The notes: generated from the sequence alone by a model not told the origin. DNA of 64,000 nt from Lutraria lutraria (GCA_964023205.1 OZ026844.1:10960790-11024789); one strand, 5' to 3'. Positions 33,270 to 46,152 are shown, numbered from the stretch's first letter. Made by a program: numbers and translations.

Positions 33270-33485
33270 TAACTTAGCCCCACTAGCCCCTCACCACTGT
33301 GATCTTGAATACCACAAAGGACCAGACTAATTTTGCAAGTGGGGAAGCTGTCCAGCTAGCTTAAAGAAGGTTGGTGGTTCTATCCTAGTGATGTCACCTG
33401 GGGTCTCCCTCCACTATTAAAACTGGAAAAGTTGCCTAATGACTCTGGATGTTGATGTTGATGTTGCATTAAACCCGTAAAAAGT
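33270..33485 (+). mobile_element. tRNA-headed SINE, family B, copy 4
   Basis: It contains CACTAGCCCCTCACCACTGT, GTGGGGAAGCTGTCCAGCTA, GGTTGGTGGTTCTATCCTAG, a small GTTGAT triplication and the end GCATTAAACCC. It is preceded by a short tandem GACTAGCTATAACTAGCT stretch (33230-33270). Confidence 0.82.
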
Positions 33486-34188
33486 GCCGAGATAATCTAT
33501 CATGTACCGGGTATTTAAATAGGATCATTTACTAAATTCTTCTTTTAGTTTTTGAACATTTGCTTGAAATGATCATTTCCGTGAAAATTCCTTGGTTACT
33601 GAAAGTTGTGTTATCATTTAATACATCATAGTTACCATCTACATGTATATCAAGAATATTTAAAATCAATTTAAATTGTCGAACTACAACAAATATTACT
33701 TTCTTCGATTATCTCAATAATGTTATTGCGTCAGATATAGAATTATATTAAATGGATGATTGTATGAATTAATATAAAATAGTTTGTCAGTTCAAACATA
33801 TACGGGTTTGATGGATATGTCTAGAAGTGTGTGTATGGTTGTCATCTCTAGAGAAGAGATTCTGAGAAGCGATTGCTTATTTCTTGACTTCTATCACCTT
33901 TCCTTTCAGTTTAACATTACCACAATTTGTTTGTCTGAAAGCTCCGACTTTCCTCCAGTGACTCAAATCAACAGAATCATTTGTTACTATCAGTTAAGTC
34001 CAGACAGATATTATGTTTGTTTCATAGGATTATTTATTAAAAAAAAAAATGTATTCAAGGAACTTATGTTTCTTTGTAATACCAAAAGTGTATTTTCTGT
34101 GTTCAAGTCTGTACTGAATTTCAGTATTTGAGACGAATAAAGTTAAAACTACCAAGTATGAGTTCAAGATCTGATTGTCATAATCATA

Positions 34189-34455
34189 TACAGTCAAACC
34201 TGTGCTAGCAGCCATCTCCAAATAAAGGTCACCCTGTGAATATATTAAGGCCATTCTTTTAAAAAGCGTCTGATTATTATGAACAAAATGACCTCCAAAC
34301 AAAGGCCATCTCGAGGGCTCAGCGCAACACTGTCATAACTTGTTCTTATTTCCATATGAGTTACGACACTGTTGCGTTGAATATTATTTATTCTGACAAT
34401 AAAAGCCACAATTTGTCTTACCTAAGATGATCTTTGTTCACAGGTCAGACTGGAC
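34189..34455. mobile_element. MITE family 1, copy 3, interrupted by a foldback insertion
   Basis: It starts TACAGTCAAACCTGTG and ends CACAGGTCAGACTGG. Its interior GCCATCTCCAAATAAAGGTC and GACCTCCAAACAAAGGCC matches copy 5. Between CCATCT and GACAATAAAG there are about 80 extra bases (34312-34395) that copy 5 lacks. Confidence 0.78.
34312..34395. mobile_element. Tiny foldback element nested in MITE copy 3
   Basis: CGAGGGCTCAGCGCAACACT and, after a short centre, GACACTGTTGCGTTGA form an imperfect palindrome around CTTATTTCCATATGAG. The same sequence occurs alone at 59158-59240. The interruption of an otherwise colinear MITE marks it as an insertion. Confidence 0.75.
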
Positions 34456-34711
34456 ATGATATTGTAGTATAGTTATACTTTACATGAAGCTACATGTATT
34501 TAGTTGATAATCTGTTATTTGTCAAATTGGTTCTCAAGTTAAATGTCATTCAGTCTGGGACATACTTGTCTCAGATGCCATGTGGAAAATGTTCCCTGAT
34601 TTTATTCAACTCTGCATCTGAATCTATGCTTTTATTCAACAATCAAAATTGATCATTTCCTTAAAGAAAAAAGTGACAAAATATTTCATATCTATGTTTG
34701 GATAATCATTT

Positions 34712-34925
34712 TAGCTTGTCTGTTTTCATAGAAAAAGTCGAGCTATTGTGATTTCTGTGTCGTCCACGTCTGTGTCGCTCATAAACCTTAATGTAGCTCA
34801 TAACTCAGAAACTGTAAGAGGTAGCACATGAAACTTCATAGGTGGATAGATCTCACTGAGATGATGAGCATACAAGTATTGGCACCGATTGCAGCTGTCT
34901 TGTTGACCTTCTGGTGATGGAAATT
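34712..34925 (+). repeat. Possible relative of the AGCTCACCTGA-type repeat
   Basis: GTCGAGCTATTGTGATTTCT, GTCGTCCACGTCTGTGTCG, AATGTAGCTCATAACTCAGA, AACTTCATAGGTGGATAGAT. A shorter related patch at 53686-53790 has TCGCTCGTC and TTTAATGTAGCTCAAAACTG. Confidence 0.5.
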
Positions 34926-35635
34926 TTCTGTTATTAATTAAAATCGCAGCTTTAATTCATTCACCAGTGTAAACATTCTAGGCACATCTCCTTATTTGGG
35001 TATTACTACATAGGATGGCCATGTGCCAGTTTATACATCCAGGGTGTTGTAACATTTTACTTGTCTGTTTGATGTCATGGTAACAGTATTCTAATCTCTA
35101 ACTACTATTAGAGATATTAACCCAAGCACACATGTAGCCCTGTGAGACCTGATCACATTAGGTTGTTTTAAAAATGTCGCTTCTGTGTACAATATGGCCT
35201 AAACAATTGTTTGTTTCTGGTTACATGCTCCTTAAAAGGATAGGTTAGTAGATTATGTAGGGAAATTATTTTGCTCTCTTGAAAAAAGTGGAAAGGCAAA
35301 AAAATTTAGAAAGTGGATGTAACATTCCTATTAATAAAAAGTCTAGGGTTGCAGGAAAAATTAGGGTAGGTTTGGTAATAAGAAACAAACAATTTTTTAC
35401 ACCTAAGCAAATGAATGTATTTTTATGTTGTTAATGGAACATTTTTCCAGTCCTTTGTGACCTAGACAATGCAATGTAATTTGATTTACCATCTGATAAG
35501 TACATTGTGTAACTATGTGATAGATGATGAATTTAGGTTTTATCTCTCAGATCCTTGTCTGTTTTCAGACTTCACGAAAATCTATCAGGGAAAGCCAGAC
35601 ACTAGTACATTGTACCAGCAACATTTCTGAGAAAA

Positions 35636-35818
35636 TATTGTCAAACCTGTGAACAAAGGACACCCTTGTGAAAGACAAATTGTGGCCTTTATTGACAGGT
35701 GTTTTTTATTCGGACATCATTTAGTTCTAAATAAGCAATGACAATTTTTTAAATAGTGGCCATTATTCACAGGGTGACCTTGAGTCGTGGGTAATGCTAG
35801 CACTAGTTTGACTGTACT
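35636..35818. mobile_element. MITE family 1, copy 4
   Basis: Left end TTGTCAAACCTGTGAAC, right end CACTAGTTTGACTGTA, interior GTGGCCTTTATTGACAGGTG and ATTCACAGGGTGACC. Confidence 0.78.
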
Positions 35819-36178
35819 ATTATAAAGATTAGATTTGTGTTATTGCTGTTGATGTTATCTGTTTGAAGAAATTGTGTTAGTTAGTGGACAACAAACTTTT
35901 AACAGACATTTGTTGTGATCGATTGATCCAGTACTTCTGTGATCTGTTCTTGTGTAAAGCAATGAGAACCAGTGGTAAAGGAAGGATTTACTTTTGATGT
36001 CACTGGATTTATTTTCAGTATGTTCACAAGACATCATCAAATGCACTTTAAAGTTTTTGTCTTTCCAGAGATTTCAGTCAGGCTTGTTGTTTAATTCTTA
36101 CATATTTATATCAAGCTGTGGCACAATCTTAATTCTTTCCCACCAAGTTTGATGTCTATTCATCCGTTCTGACTTTCT

Positions 36179-36352
36179 GTTTTTGGAAACTGAACAATAG
36201 TTTTTTCCATGGCCTTAAGTTAGTCTGGACGCATGATTTTTTTATGTGGACCTAAGTACTTCTGTACATTTATCTACATCCGCCATGCTATTGATAAACT
36301 AGTTCCTATTTATGTTGCAGTTTCCATGAGTACTTTCAGTACTTTGATTTTT
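36179..36352 (+). repeat. Unnamed ~190-bp dispersed repeat, copy 1
   Basis: It begins GTTTTTGGAAACTGAACAAT and ends CCATGAGTACTTTCAGTACT TTGATT. Shared middle words are GATTTTTTTATGTGGACC, ACATCCGCCATGC and TATGTTGCAG. Confidence 0.8.
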
Positions 36353-37399
36353 ATTATACTCAGAGGCACTGAATGTTTTTATTCAGTTATAAAATAGTTC
36401 ATCGTGGAAAATATTATGTATTTCTGTCCTAAAATAAAAATCTTTAAAGCTACCATTTGCATGTCTGTGAAAATGTCCTTGACTATATCGTTCTTTCATT
36501 ACTTTGTTACTGCAAAATTAAGTTGTTTTTACCATGGAAATGATTGTCAGCCTTTTAAATGAAAACACAACTGGGTCTTTTCTGCACATTTAGTCATAGT
36601 AATGTCAGTTTTGTATGCAGAACATGACTGTTAATTCTGATAGTTCCTGGAAACTTCCTCAGAGAATCTAATTGAAATTACTCCCTGCCTTTAAATCTCA
36701 TTTCCCACTGAAATGAAGTTTCTTTCTTTTTTATCCCAGTTGACCCGTGCAAGCGTTTGTTTCAAAATGGAAATTTTATTTTCAAACTGGAGCTAAGGTT
36801 ATGGTGAAAATCCATAATAAATGGCCTGTATTCTTCTTGATTAGGAGAAACATTTGTAGAAGGAAATGGAATTTTATCTGGCATTGAAGCCTAATGTCTC
36901 TTAAAAGACAACTTTATGCACATAGGGTGTTTTAATAGTCACGATGATGCTCTTCCAGCGCAGCTGTGCAAGAATGTTTTATTGCTGTTATTGCGAAACA
37001 AAAGAATCATTTGGCTGAATCCCATTTAATGCTTTAGGTTCCCATCAAATAAGTGTTGTCATATTTCAGTCTGTAATAAAATGTTCATATTTATTCACTT
37101 TTCTTCATGTATTTACATATGACAAAGGTATGACAAGCACATGTGTAAGAAGTACTGTGTAAGAGTAGTCTTTATAAAAAAATGTATGGTAATTACATAA
37201 GAAATTATGAAAAAAGCAAGTAAAAAATGCAGCCATGTGATTACAAGTTTGAAGATTTGTGATTGTAAACGCCAACATGAAAATGAAGTTACAATTCATT
37301 GGGTGAATAGTTTGTTTCTTGTTTCCTGACCTACCCTATTTTTTCCCTGTGACCCTTTTAAGGCTTTTTTAAGGCCCCAGGAACTGTTCATCAACTGCC

Positions 37400-38030
37400 T
37401 CACTCTTTAGCTCACCTGATTGATCAGGTGAGCTTTTAGGATGGATGAATGTCCATCATCCGCCTTCCATCATTCGTCCACAATTAGTTTGTTTACACTT
37501 TAGCATCCACAGCTCTTAACCAATCAAAATCAAACTTTGTCACTATGTATATGGCCATAATGTCTCAGCCAACTTCGATTGTGGATAAAATCAGACGAGG
37601 GCTTCAAGAGTTATGTGCCCTTGACTTTGAATTTAGCTTTTTTACACTCCTCTTAGCGCCTTCATTTATTCACTAATCCTGAACATATTTTCAGTGAATG
37701 TGTATGACCTATAGGTCATGGACAAGTTCGATTATGGGCGAAGCCGGATTAGGACTTCAAGAGTAATGAGCCCTTGGCATAGAAAATTTGCTATTTATCA
37801 GCTTGTTTACACTCTAGTTAGGGTATGAGTGGAATTGAACTAGTGCTTGTTGAGTTATGGGCCCTTGACTTAGAAAAATTGCTGCATTTTAGCTTGTTTA
37901 CAGTATTATAGCACCTTCATTGTTGGTTTTGATCAAAATCTATGTAAAATGGGTTATACGAGATGAAACTATATTATCTGGTCATTGATTATAGTGTCTT
38001 TGTTCTCAGGTGAGCGATCTATGCCCTTTT
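37400..38030 (+). repeat. Dispersed repeat bounded by AGCTCACCTGA / CAGGTGAGC
   Basis: It opens with the palindrome TTAGCTCACCTGATTGATCA GGTGAGCTTTT (37407-37438) and closes with TTCTCAGGTGAGCGATCTAT (38007-38026). Inside are repeated phrases such as AGAGTTATGTGCCCTTGACT and GAGTTATGGGCCCTTGACTT. Blocks of this type are common in bivalve genomes (general recollection). Class uncertain. Confidence 0.65.
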
Positions 38031-38064
38031 GTTTTACCTTGTTGCATGATTTCAAGAATAAGAA

Positions 38065-38285
38065 GATGTGTTTTAGAAACACAATGCCCCCTATGGGTGA
38101 CCTTGACCTTTTTATCTACAGACATTAAAATGCACAGGTCCTGTAGAGGTTGTCATTAGGTACCAATATATGATGACTGCAGGTGGAAGTGTTTTGACTT
38201 TATAGGCAAGGTTAAAGTTTGGTACAAACAGACAGGCCAAAAACAATACATCCCCGATCTATCGATTCGGGGACATGAACAAAAA
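38065..38285 (+). repeat. Dispersed repeat ending in a CCCCGAT..ATTCGGGG palindrome
   Basis: AAACACAATGCCCCCTATGG at the start; CATCCCCGATCTATCGATTC GGGGACATGAAC at the end forms a short hairpin. I recognise the style from bivalve genomes but cannot name the family. Confidence 0.6.
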
Positions 38286-38919
38286 TTCTAGTGCCTACTT
38301 AATTACCATAAGGAGCATAAAACCAGAAAAAAAAACAAATTCCATCAGCTATTATTATGTATATGCATATAAGGGTGATTGAAAATATTCAGACAAGAAA
38401 ACCATCAATAGATCTTTTGTTGAGAAGCTAATATGTTTGGGGTTTCAATATCCAACAAGTATTGATTCAGTTCTTGCTGCAGACCCATCACTATTAACAA
38501 GACTGACCCCTGGGAATCAATTATTGCTAACATGAAAAAATGCTGTTAAGCAATTCCAAAAAGCAAGTCTAACCAAAGTACTAAATGGTCCACTGATCAA
38601 ATATTGAAAACTCTATAGATCAAACAAGCCAATTCCACATTAGTCTAGGAAAAGTCAGATATATAACCAATATTTTATCCAAATAAAGATAGGAGGGATT
38701 CTTGTTTCTTGATTTTGGACAGTGCTTGTCATTTATTGTTTCATTTGTTTATATCAATTTAGTCTGTTTGTTTTTTCTCCTGTGACAGCAGCATTAATTG
38801 GAGTGTTTCTGTTACAGAATAGATTGTCTTTATATTTGATATTAGGTCATAGACATCGAATAATACCAACACTCAATGCACGACTCAATTTTAAACCCTT
38901 CTTATTATAAAGATGATTT

Positions 38920-39101
38920 GTAGGAAACTGAACGATATATCAGCTTTCTATGGCTGCCACTCACTCCCTTTGCATGAAATTGTATGCTGACCAAAGCATG
39001 TTTTTCTTCATCTGCCATGCAAAACTTAAGTACCCATTCCATGTTGCAGTGCAAGTCTATGCTGGTTCAGTTTCTATGAGTACTTTCAGCACTTTGATTT
39101 T
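38920..39101 (+). repeat. Unnamed ~190-bp dispersed repeat, copy 2
   Basis: It begins TAGGAAACTGAACGATATAT, has TCAGCTTTCTATGGCTGCCA, ATCTGCCATGCAAAACTTAA, CATGTTGCAGTGCAAGTCTA and ends TGAGTACTTTCAGCACTTTG. Confidence 0.8.
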
Positions 39102-39572
39102 AATGATTTTAAAATGATTGAGACCAACTTAACCGTTAGGATTTACTGTAGTTGTAAAATCTGTTCTGTATTCTGGATGACAAAAAATGAGACAAATTAA
39201 AACATTAAAACATACACCTGTTTCAATTACTTCTGTAATAGCTGTCTGAAAAATTGCCCTTCATAGTTTATAGTTTTTAATTTCTTTAAATGAGAATTGA
39301 TGTTCATAAACTTTCAGTGTTCTCTTTCTACCAATCAAAACTTTCCCTAACAAACCCATAGGGTTTGAAATAATAAACTAATTGGGAGTATTAAATATAT
39401 TAACCAATATGCTGGGAATTTGGAAACATGCAGCACCATTGACTCCATGATGTATAAACATGATGAGAAACAGTACAGCTTTGTAACCTTGAGACTTTCA
39501 GAAAAAGTCCTTGGCACAAAAATGATGCAAAAACACGACCTGTATGAATGACAAAATTAATGCGAATTTAGG

Positions 39573-39768
39573 TGCACTCAAACCTGTGTAACAGCCATCT
39601 CCAAAGCAATGCCACCCTGTGAATAAATTAAAGGCCATTCTTTTAAAAACCATCATTGGTTATAGAACAAAAGGACCTCTGAATAAACACCACCTGTCAA
39701 TAAAGACTAGTAGTACATTTTGAATTACCAAAGGGTGGCCTTTGTTCATACTAAGGGTTGACTGTACA
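39573..39768. mobile_element. MITE family 1, copy 5
   Basis: Left end CACTCAAACCTGTGTAACAG, right end CTAAGGGTTGACTGTA, interior GCCACCCTGTGAATAAATTA and AAAGGGTGGCCTTTGTTC. It provides the uninterrupted comparison for the nested insertion in copy 3. Confidence 0.78.
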
Positions 39769-41632
39769 TTTAAATGCCAGCATGTCTTGATGCTCTTTTA
39801 AAGACTTTGAAAGTTCTAGTGTACATGTTGATGCAGCAGGCTGAATGTATGGTGAAATTATTCATGATGGTGAAGAAATTTTTCCACCAGTCAGCCAGTA
39901 TCAGTCAGTCGACATTTCATTCATCTTTCTGTTTCTTGGATTGACAAAACTGACTGTCTTCTATCCCTATGAGTTATTGTTCTATGCTAGTAAATAACTG
40001 ACTCCTTGACTTTACTGTAAAATTCTCAGCGCTTGCTTGGATGTCATTACCAAAAAGTTTGTTTGTTATTGTTTTGGTACATTAATTCTACTGATTATTT
40101 ATCTTTGGCATTCAGTGCACTAGATTTGGCACCAATGAGCAAAGCTTGTTTCTCTGTCATCCGAAGTAATTAACAACAGTATATGCTTGAAAGATTTATC
40201 AACATGTTTTCTCACACTTCTTCCATCTGTTTCTATAATCATGAAATTATCTCCCAGCTTTGGATCAAAGAGATTAGGGGTTACTAGTGAAATATTAGAC
40301 CCCTAAATGTAAACATAATGCAACCAAGTGTATTACATAACTCCTGGGTTTAGAAGACCTTGCTCTTATTAATGCATCATCTCCATTCTAGCTTCACTTG
40401 AGATCAAAGTTGCTGCCGGGGTTATAATCTAGAACCATTAAACTGTATCTATTTCCTGGAATGATAAGTTCCTCAGCTGTCACATATAAGCTGAGATTTC
40501 AATTACAATTACTTTGATTTCTTGTGAGATTTGCATGGATTTTCTCAAATTCTTTCCATATTTTCTGGGACATGTTTCGTTGTAGATCTATTTACAGTTC
40601 TAAATATCAGATTTCAGAAGTTGATTGATTGAATACAGGGGCATGTAACAATAATGAATGTTTTTGTATAAAATTTGATTTAATAAATTTCTGGGGAGAA
40701 GAACTGCAGGTAGCATCTTAAGAAGTATTTGTTTGTGATATAACAATAGACACAACAGCATTGGTACTATGACTCAAAATATTGTACATTCTCTGCAGAT
40801 TGAGGGTCAGACCTACCATTTTTGTAGTCTGCCATTTATTGAATTATGCTCTGAATTACCCCTTAATGCCTTTGAGCTGGTCATCTCAGAGGCATAATAA
40901 TGCTAGTTATTTAGATCATTGTCTGGGAGCTGATTTATGTGCATTATTACCGGTAGTTCTGAAAGGTCTGGAGTATAGCGCAGAACTCTTGTCATGATAT
41001 AGTGACCATATAGATAATACTGGTTGTGGTTTTAGTCATGGTCATCACTTGAGATTTAGCAAATCACATGGTGAATGTTGTCTATATAATACCATGATGA
41101 CTTCATGAAGACGTATAAAGGTATTTTGTGAGAATTATCTGTTGACTTTAATATGATGATAATTAAAATCCCTCCCCCCCCCCCCCCCCTTAAAAAAGAT
41201 TTGACAAACCCCAAACAACTCACACCCATACACTGTACATCTAGCACCATGTTCCTTTAATTGGTATTTGATTGTTTTCATATGCGCTATCAAGATTCAT
41301 TCTATTATATCTGATCTTAACAGTCAGTTGCAAAATCATTACTGTGTTTATATGTTGATTAATTTTAAACCCCCTTGTGCTTTCTTAAATGGTTTATAAA
41401 ACATTTCCATTATGTCAATGGATTTTAAATGTTTATTGGACGAAATCTGACATTTCCTTAGCATGTTATTAAGATGGAACCATTAAATACCATTTCACAT
41501 TATTTGTTCTCTTTGAAACTGTGATTATTTGTAACTTAACTGTAAACAAGGTACACATAATGCATTATGATATTAAATTTGTTAGCAGTACTTTGCTTAT
41601 TATTACATTCTTCAGTGTCTTTAAAAGTCCCC

Positions 41633-41752
41633 TTTTTGGAAACTGAACAATATTTCAGCTTTCCATTAGCCTTCACTGGCTCGTCACGCATAAATTTTAA
41701 TGTTTTTCAGCATCTGCCTTAAATTTAAATTCCCGTTCTATGTTGCAGCGTA
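41633..41752 (+). repeat. Unnamed ~190-bp dispersed repeat, copy 3 (3' truncated)
   Basis: CTTTTTGGAAACTGAACAAT, CAGCTTTCCATTAGCCTTCA, CATCTGCC, and TATGTTGCAGCG, where the similarity stops. Confidence 0.75.
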
Positions 41753-42757
41753 AAATCATCTGTTTTACAGCTGAAAAACTGTGGGTTCCGTTTATGCACA
41801 TAAAAATGTTTTATCTGCAATCCTTTTTGAATACCAGTAACTGATGATACCATTTTTTCTTGGAAAAACTTACCTAATTTTTGTTGTAGAAAATCTTCGA
41901 AGTTCGACTTTCTGCTTAGTACCAAAAATAGTCATTAGTGTGAAAACTCAAAATACATGTCACATTGAATGTCATTATATTAATAAATGAAATTCTTTTA
42001 AGCGGTTTTATGACCATAATGTAATTAGCAGCAAAAAGGGAGAATTAGTTAATGAGGTAAAGGAGTGCCAATGTTTTATGTCTATACTTTCTTGACAAAT
42101 TTCCCCAATGAATGTTGAATGGTCTGTTGATTTCTAGATATATTCATATGATAAGGCTCAGACAGTTTCACACCCAGATGCTCAGCTGATAATATCACCC
42201 TGTTACACTGGCCTTACCGGTACATTAGTTCATCTGATGAATCCCCTAGAACAGTTTAACAAATATTTTTTCTGGAAACAACAACAACATATGTAAAATG
42301 TCTATAACTTTCATCTTGTGTATACATGTCATTAAGATATAACAATATGTTCAAAACAAGTGAAATCAATGTTGAAGCCTGGAGATTAAGTACAGAAATG
42401 GGGTCCATCTTCCAATTTTAGGGGATTTATGGTACAAAGCCAGATATCTCCCTTCTGATCCCTGTAACTTATTGACTTGTTTCTGTGAACATTAATTTAG
42501 AAGCCCTCTGACACAAGTCAAGCATGTTTTGATAAGGCTTCAACGTAGTCGAAGATGACAAGTGAAAAACAGATGCTGTTTGGTTTGTACCAAAACTAAT
42601 TGAAAATACTGACATTGACTGATTCCTTATGGTCAGCAAGATTTACCAATTAATACTTACCCACAAGTTTGATGTCTTTGTTTAATGCACTTTAAATTGC
42701 TTAATCAGACTTGTCAATCAAGTAAATATTCTATGTATGGTCATTGGTCGTATGATT

Positions 42758-42903
42758 CGTATCTCATTCACCTTTGACACTATTCCTTTGATTGTCATTC
42801 ACTCTGACTCTATGAATATTAGTATCTCATTCACCTTTGATTCTAAACCTTTGATTGTCATTCACTCTGACTCTATGTACATTGTACAATTTTATCTCAT
42901 TCA
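42758..42903. repeat. Short tandem duplication, ~63-70-bp period
   Basis: ATCTCATTCACCTTTGA and CTTTGATTGTCATTCACTCT GACTCTATG appear twice, with a third start at 42894. Confidence 0.85.
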
Positions 42904-45057
42904 GCTTTAATTGACTTTATTATAATTATAGTCATTTAATTGGTCACTGCATGTTTTACAAGTTAACACAAAAAGCGGGACTGTGGCTATTCATTAACAG
43001 TCAGTATATATATTATATGTATGATTGCAATTAAATTACTAGGTCCTGAGTAATGTCAGTTTCTGCTAGGTTCTTTATATATATTAAGAATATTTGAACT
43101 GGCATGACTGAATGAAGTTGGAAATGTTGACGGGCTGCTATTCAATATGAAATATGAAAAAGGTTCCATGTAGGAGCACAAGAATATCACACTGAATATG
43201 TATGTAAGATCCTTATCTCTTGTTGGGCTAATCATTTCTTACCCCCTCCTGAGAGTTTTCATACACATTTTCGTCATGATATGAATAATGATGATGAGTT
43301 AGTTTTATCTGTTCATGAATCATATCTACTTCATGTATATAATGCTTATCAGAATGTACTAGACACTGATATGCTTTTTAACATTCATTGGGAATAAAAT
43401 GCCATCATTCTGAACCATAAATCATAAAATTTTGTGTTTTTAAGTATACTGAACTTTGCTCATTTAGAATCATCCAGGCTGAAAAAAGTTTGTTTGGAGA
43501 GTTCCGACCTACTCAGGAAAATCCTAGCACATAAATGTTTGGGGGTAATTTTTTTCACAATTGTAATATAGTAAATAAATCCCTACCTATACCCACCCAG
43601 AGCCGGAGCACTCCGAATAAACTTTTTTTATTTTCAGCCCCATCAGTTTGCTATGACTGGACAATGAAGGATGCAGTAAAAATTATCATACAAATGCTTA
43701 CGGCAGAGTTTTTTCATGTACAAAATGCAATATTTCTTTCAGTATGAGACAACATATCTCTGGTCTACTAAAGACATTATTACTTTAACTTACAATCCTT
43801 ATGAATTTGAAGTATGTCTTCGGAACATTAGGCAACAATTTCTACTATCTGAATCCACGCCATGCAATAATGCCAGGAATATCCCATTTATTCCGTAAAA
43901 TACTTGTAATTATATCATCATAATAGCTATGCATTTTATTCCGCCATGAACTTTGAGTGATTGCTAAATGGACTTTTATATGTTTGCCGGCTTGAAAATC
44001 CAACAATTTTCCTCAATTGTCTACAGAATATCCTATATTTGCAAATCAAATAGAGCTATTTCTTGATTATTTCAGCCAATAATTTCTAGGATTGGTAATT
44101 TCAAATAGGCCCATTCTTCTCCGAATCTGATTTAACCATTAAGCAAAATGCAGTATTGAATCCCTGGTGATTGATGGGAAGAAGATATTTACATTATAAT
44201 TTCGAGCATAAAGGTGTCCATTGGTTACTGTTCTGGACTTGTGACCCATCATTGAATCCTGGTCTCAGCAGTTTATACCCTTCTATGGAAATTTGACAAA
44301 AATGTTGATTTTGCTCAGCATTTGAAGAAGTTGCCAATTCCTTGTGGAAGGGTTTAATAGAACTGTTTAGATTGCAGTCCAGGAAAACTGATAAGGTTAT
44401 CCGAAAGAATACCGTGTGTGACTGAAATATTGTTGAAAAATGGTGTAAAATCCACTGAATCAGAAACAGCATAAAGTTGCTGGTACCACTAGGAAATGGA
44501 AAACCTGTCTAGACTTACAGGATATCATGTTTCTTCTTATAAGTGCAGGTGATCCACTATAATCCAGCATTATCACTCTGTTTCATTAATTTTACCCCGT
44601 TCAAAGAAAACGCGGTATATTGCTTTGTTGGTTGGAAGGAAGGAAACGATTTGGTCTAAGCTCTACAGATTTGGTTGGGTGGTTGGTCATCACATGTAGA
44701 TATTGCCTATTGATTTTAAGGTCAGTACATCAAGGTTATAGCAGTCTTCGAAATCGTGGGTTGCCCCCTGCCCAAAAGGATTTTTTTCCTTCTTTAAGTC
44801 TTTTGTGGGACAACCTAGTTTTAGAGAGTTTCCTTCATAAAGTATATAGTCGGGCAACCTGTCACAAAAAAATAATTCAAAGACTGTCACAGGTGGCATC
44901 CGTGTTTTAAGTGTTAAATTTTGTATGTTAGTGACAAATTACCATGTATTATGTTTCTGGATTTGACTATAAAATTAGCTAAGTACAAACATAGATATAA
45001 TGAATCTAAGCATTCAAATTTCCCCTGAAGCAAGAGGTGGTATTTATTTCTTATATA

Positions 45058-45948
45058 CTGTTCAGTTAGGATAATGTGATAGTGACGTTTCATTTTATGT
45101 GTACACAAAAGTTTACATCCATTATCTGAACAGGTAAAGTGGGTTTACAAGAAACAAATATAGTATTACAGTTTAGCAATGCAATTGTAGATGTCCGGTT
45201 GGCGCACTTGGTAAAGCCTTTAGAAATGCACATGAGCTAAAATTTTATCGCGAGTTTGAACCTCACCGGTAGCCTCTTTTTTCGTTTTCTTTTTCAACAT
45301 CATATTCTCAGCCGCAAATGAATTATAGTACATAGGTAGGTTTGTTAAAATATTTTAGTAGTAAACTGTGAAGAAAAAGAATGCATTATTGCCCTGTTAA
45401 ACACGAAGTGTGTAGTGCAAAAGTACTTACAGTATTAGTACCGTGCACAAGTACTTCATGCCAACTTATCTGAAGGCCAACTACACAAATGTAGCTAAAT
45501 ATGGCTGAAAATAGATGGACTTTTAATAGCGAACCGATCGTAATTACCAGAATTACGACGAAATGTCTGAGACTATTCTTCATCATGTTTATTACATGTA
45601 AAAGATATATAAAATGATAAAAATGATAATGATATAAGCACTAGATCTAGTATAGTCCTTACAAAAACGAAAAAAGAAAATGGCGAAATTAAAAAAAAAA
45701 ATATATAGAAAAAGAAAATAATTTGCGAAAAATTACTAAATCGCGGTCTCACACCGATAATTTCACAACAATAGATGTATCAATAGACAACATCGTTACC
45801 AACTGCGTTACGCCGGCAGTTGATGTGCTCAAAGAAATTTGTAAGTTATATAGTCAGCTTACATGTCTACTGATAATTTGACAACTGTTTTACATCGTAA
45901 AAGTGGACTCGACCACTGCGTCACTCTACAATTATCCTAACTGAACAG
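45058..45948. mobile_element. 891-bp non-autonomous TIR transposon with TA flanks
   Basis: The left terminus CTGTTCAGTTAGGATAAT (45058) and the right terminus ATTATCCTAACTGAACAG (45948) are perfect 18-bp inverted repeats. Similarity continues inward to GTGACG / CGTCAC. TA dinucleotides flank both ends, as expected for Tc1/mariner-type integration, but the palindromic TACTG ends leave the exact border ambiguous. No transposase frame is present. A tRNA-like SINE head lies inside at 45190-45280. Confidence 0.85.
45190..45280 (+). mobile_element. Decayed tRNA-like SINE head inside the TIR element
   Basis: GTCCGGTTGGCGCACTTGG (A box) and GCGAGTTTGAACCTC (B box), then CACCGGTAGCC, look like both ends of a tRNA-derived sequence. 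The anticodon arm is degraded. It lies wholly within the 45058-45948 transposon, so it was either captured or inserted there. Confidence 0.6.
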
Positions 45949-46152
45949 TACCTGGTTAATTTATAAAGAAAACAAATTATCACAATTATGTAATCATCAT
46001 TGAAGGAGTTGAAGCATTTTTAACAATTATTTCCGCAGGTGAAGAAATTTGATTTGCTATCACACCTATGTTATGTTACACATAACAGTAAAACCTTGAT
46101 ATTATAAGAGCTGCAACTTGTGGGACCAAAAATGTTTTCAATACCTCTTATA

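Larger units (their letters stand above)
27750..37399. other. Non-coding stretch with repeats, 27.7-37.4 kb
   Basis: Apart from the repeats and the candidate exon listed, I see no gene. An open block at 32097-32264 (TTGTTACAG start, 56 codons, GGAA|GTGAGT) has splice-like ends but AT-driven composition. It is either a long intron of a plus-strand gene or intergenic DNA. Confidence 0.55.
39769..45057. other. Non-coding stretch, 39.8-45.1 kb
   Basis: It contains copy 3 of the ~190-bp repeat, a C run and the short duplication at 42758. A block at 43638-43741 is exon-like but unconvincing. No gene was recognised. Confidence 0.55.

Noticed and set aside
33784..34131. 115-codon plus-strand open frame
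   Set aside because: No recognisable domain, a poly-Lys stretch from an A run, and it runs up to MITE copy 3. Likely chance.
43638..43741. Exon-like block SPSVCYDWTMKDAVK...
   Set aside because: The acceptor is fair but the donor GTATGA is weak, and no partner exon can be shown.
44620..44910. 96-codon plus-strand open frame with overlapping minus frame
   Set aside because: No domain or splice signals. A GGGTTGCCCC / GGGCAACC inverted pair suggests repeat-derived sequence.
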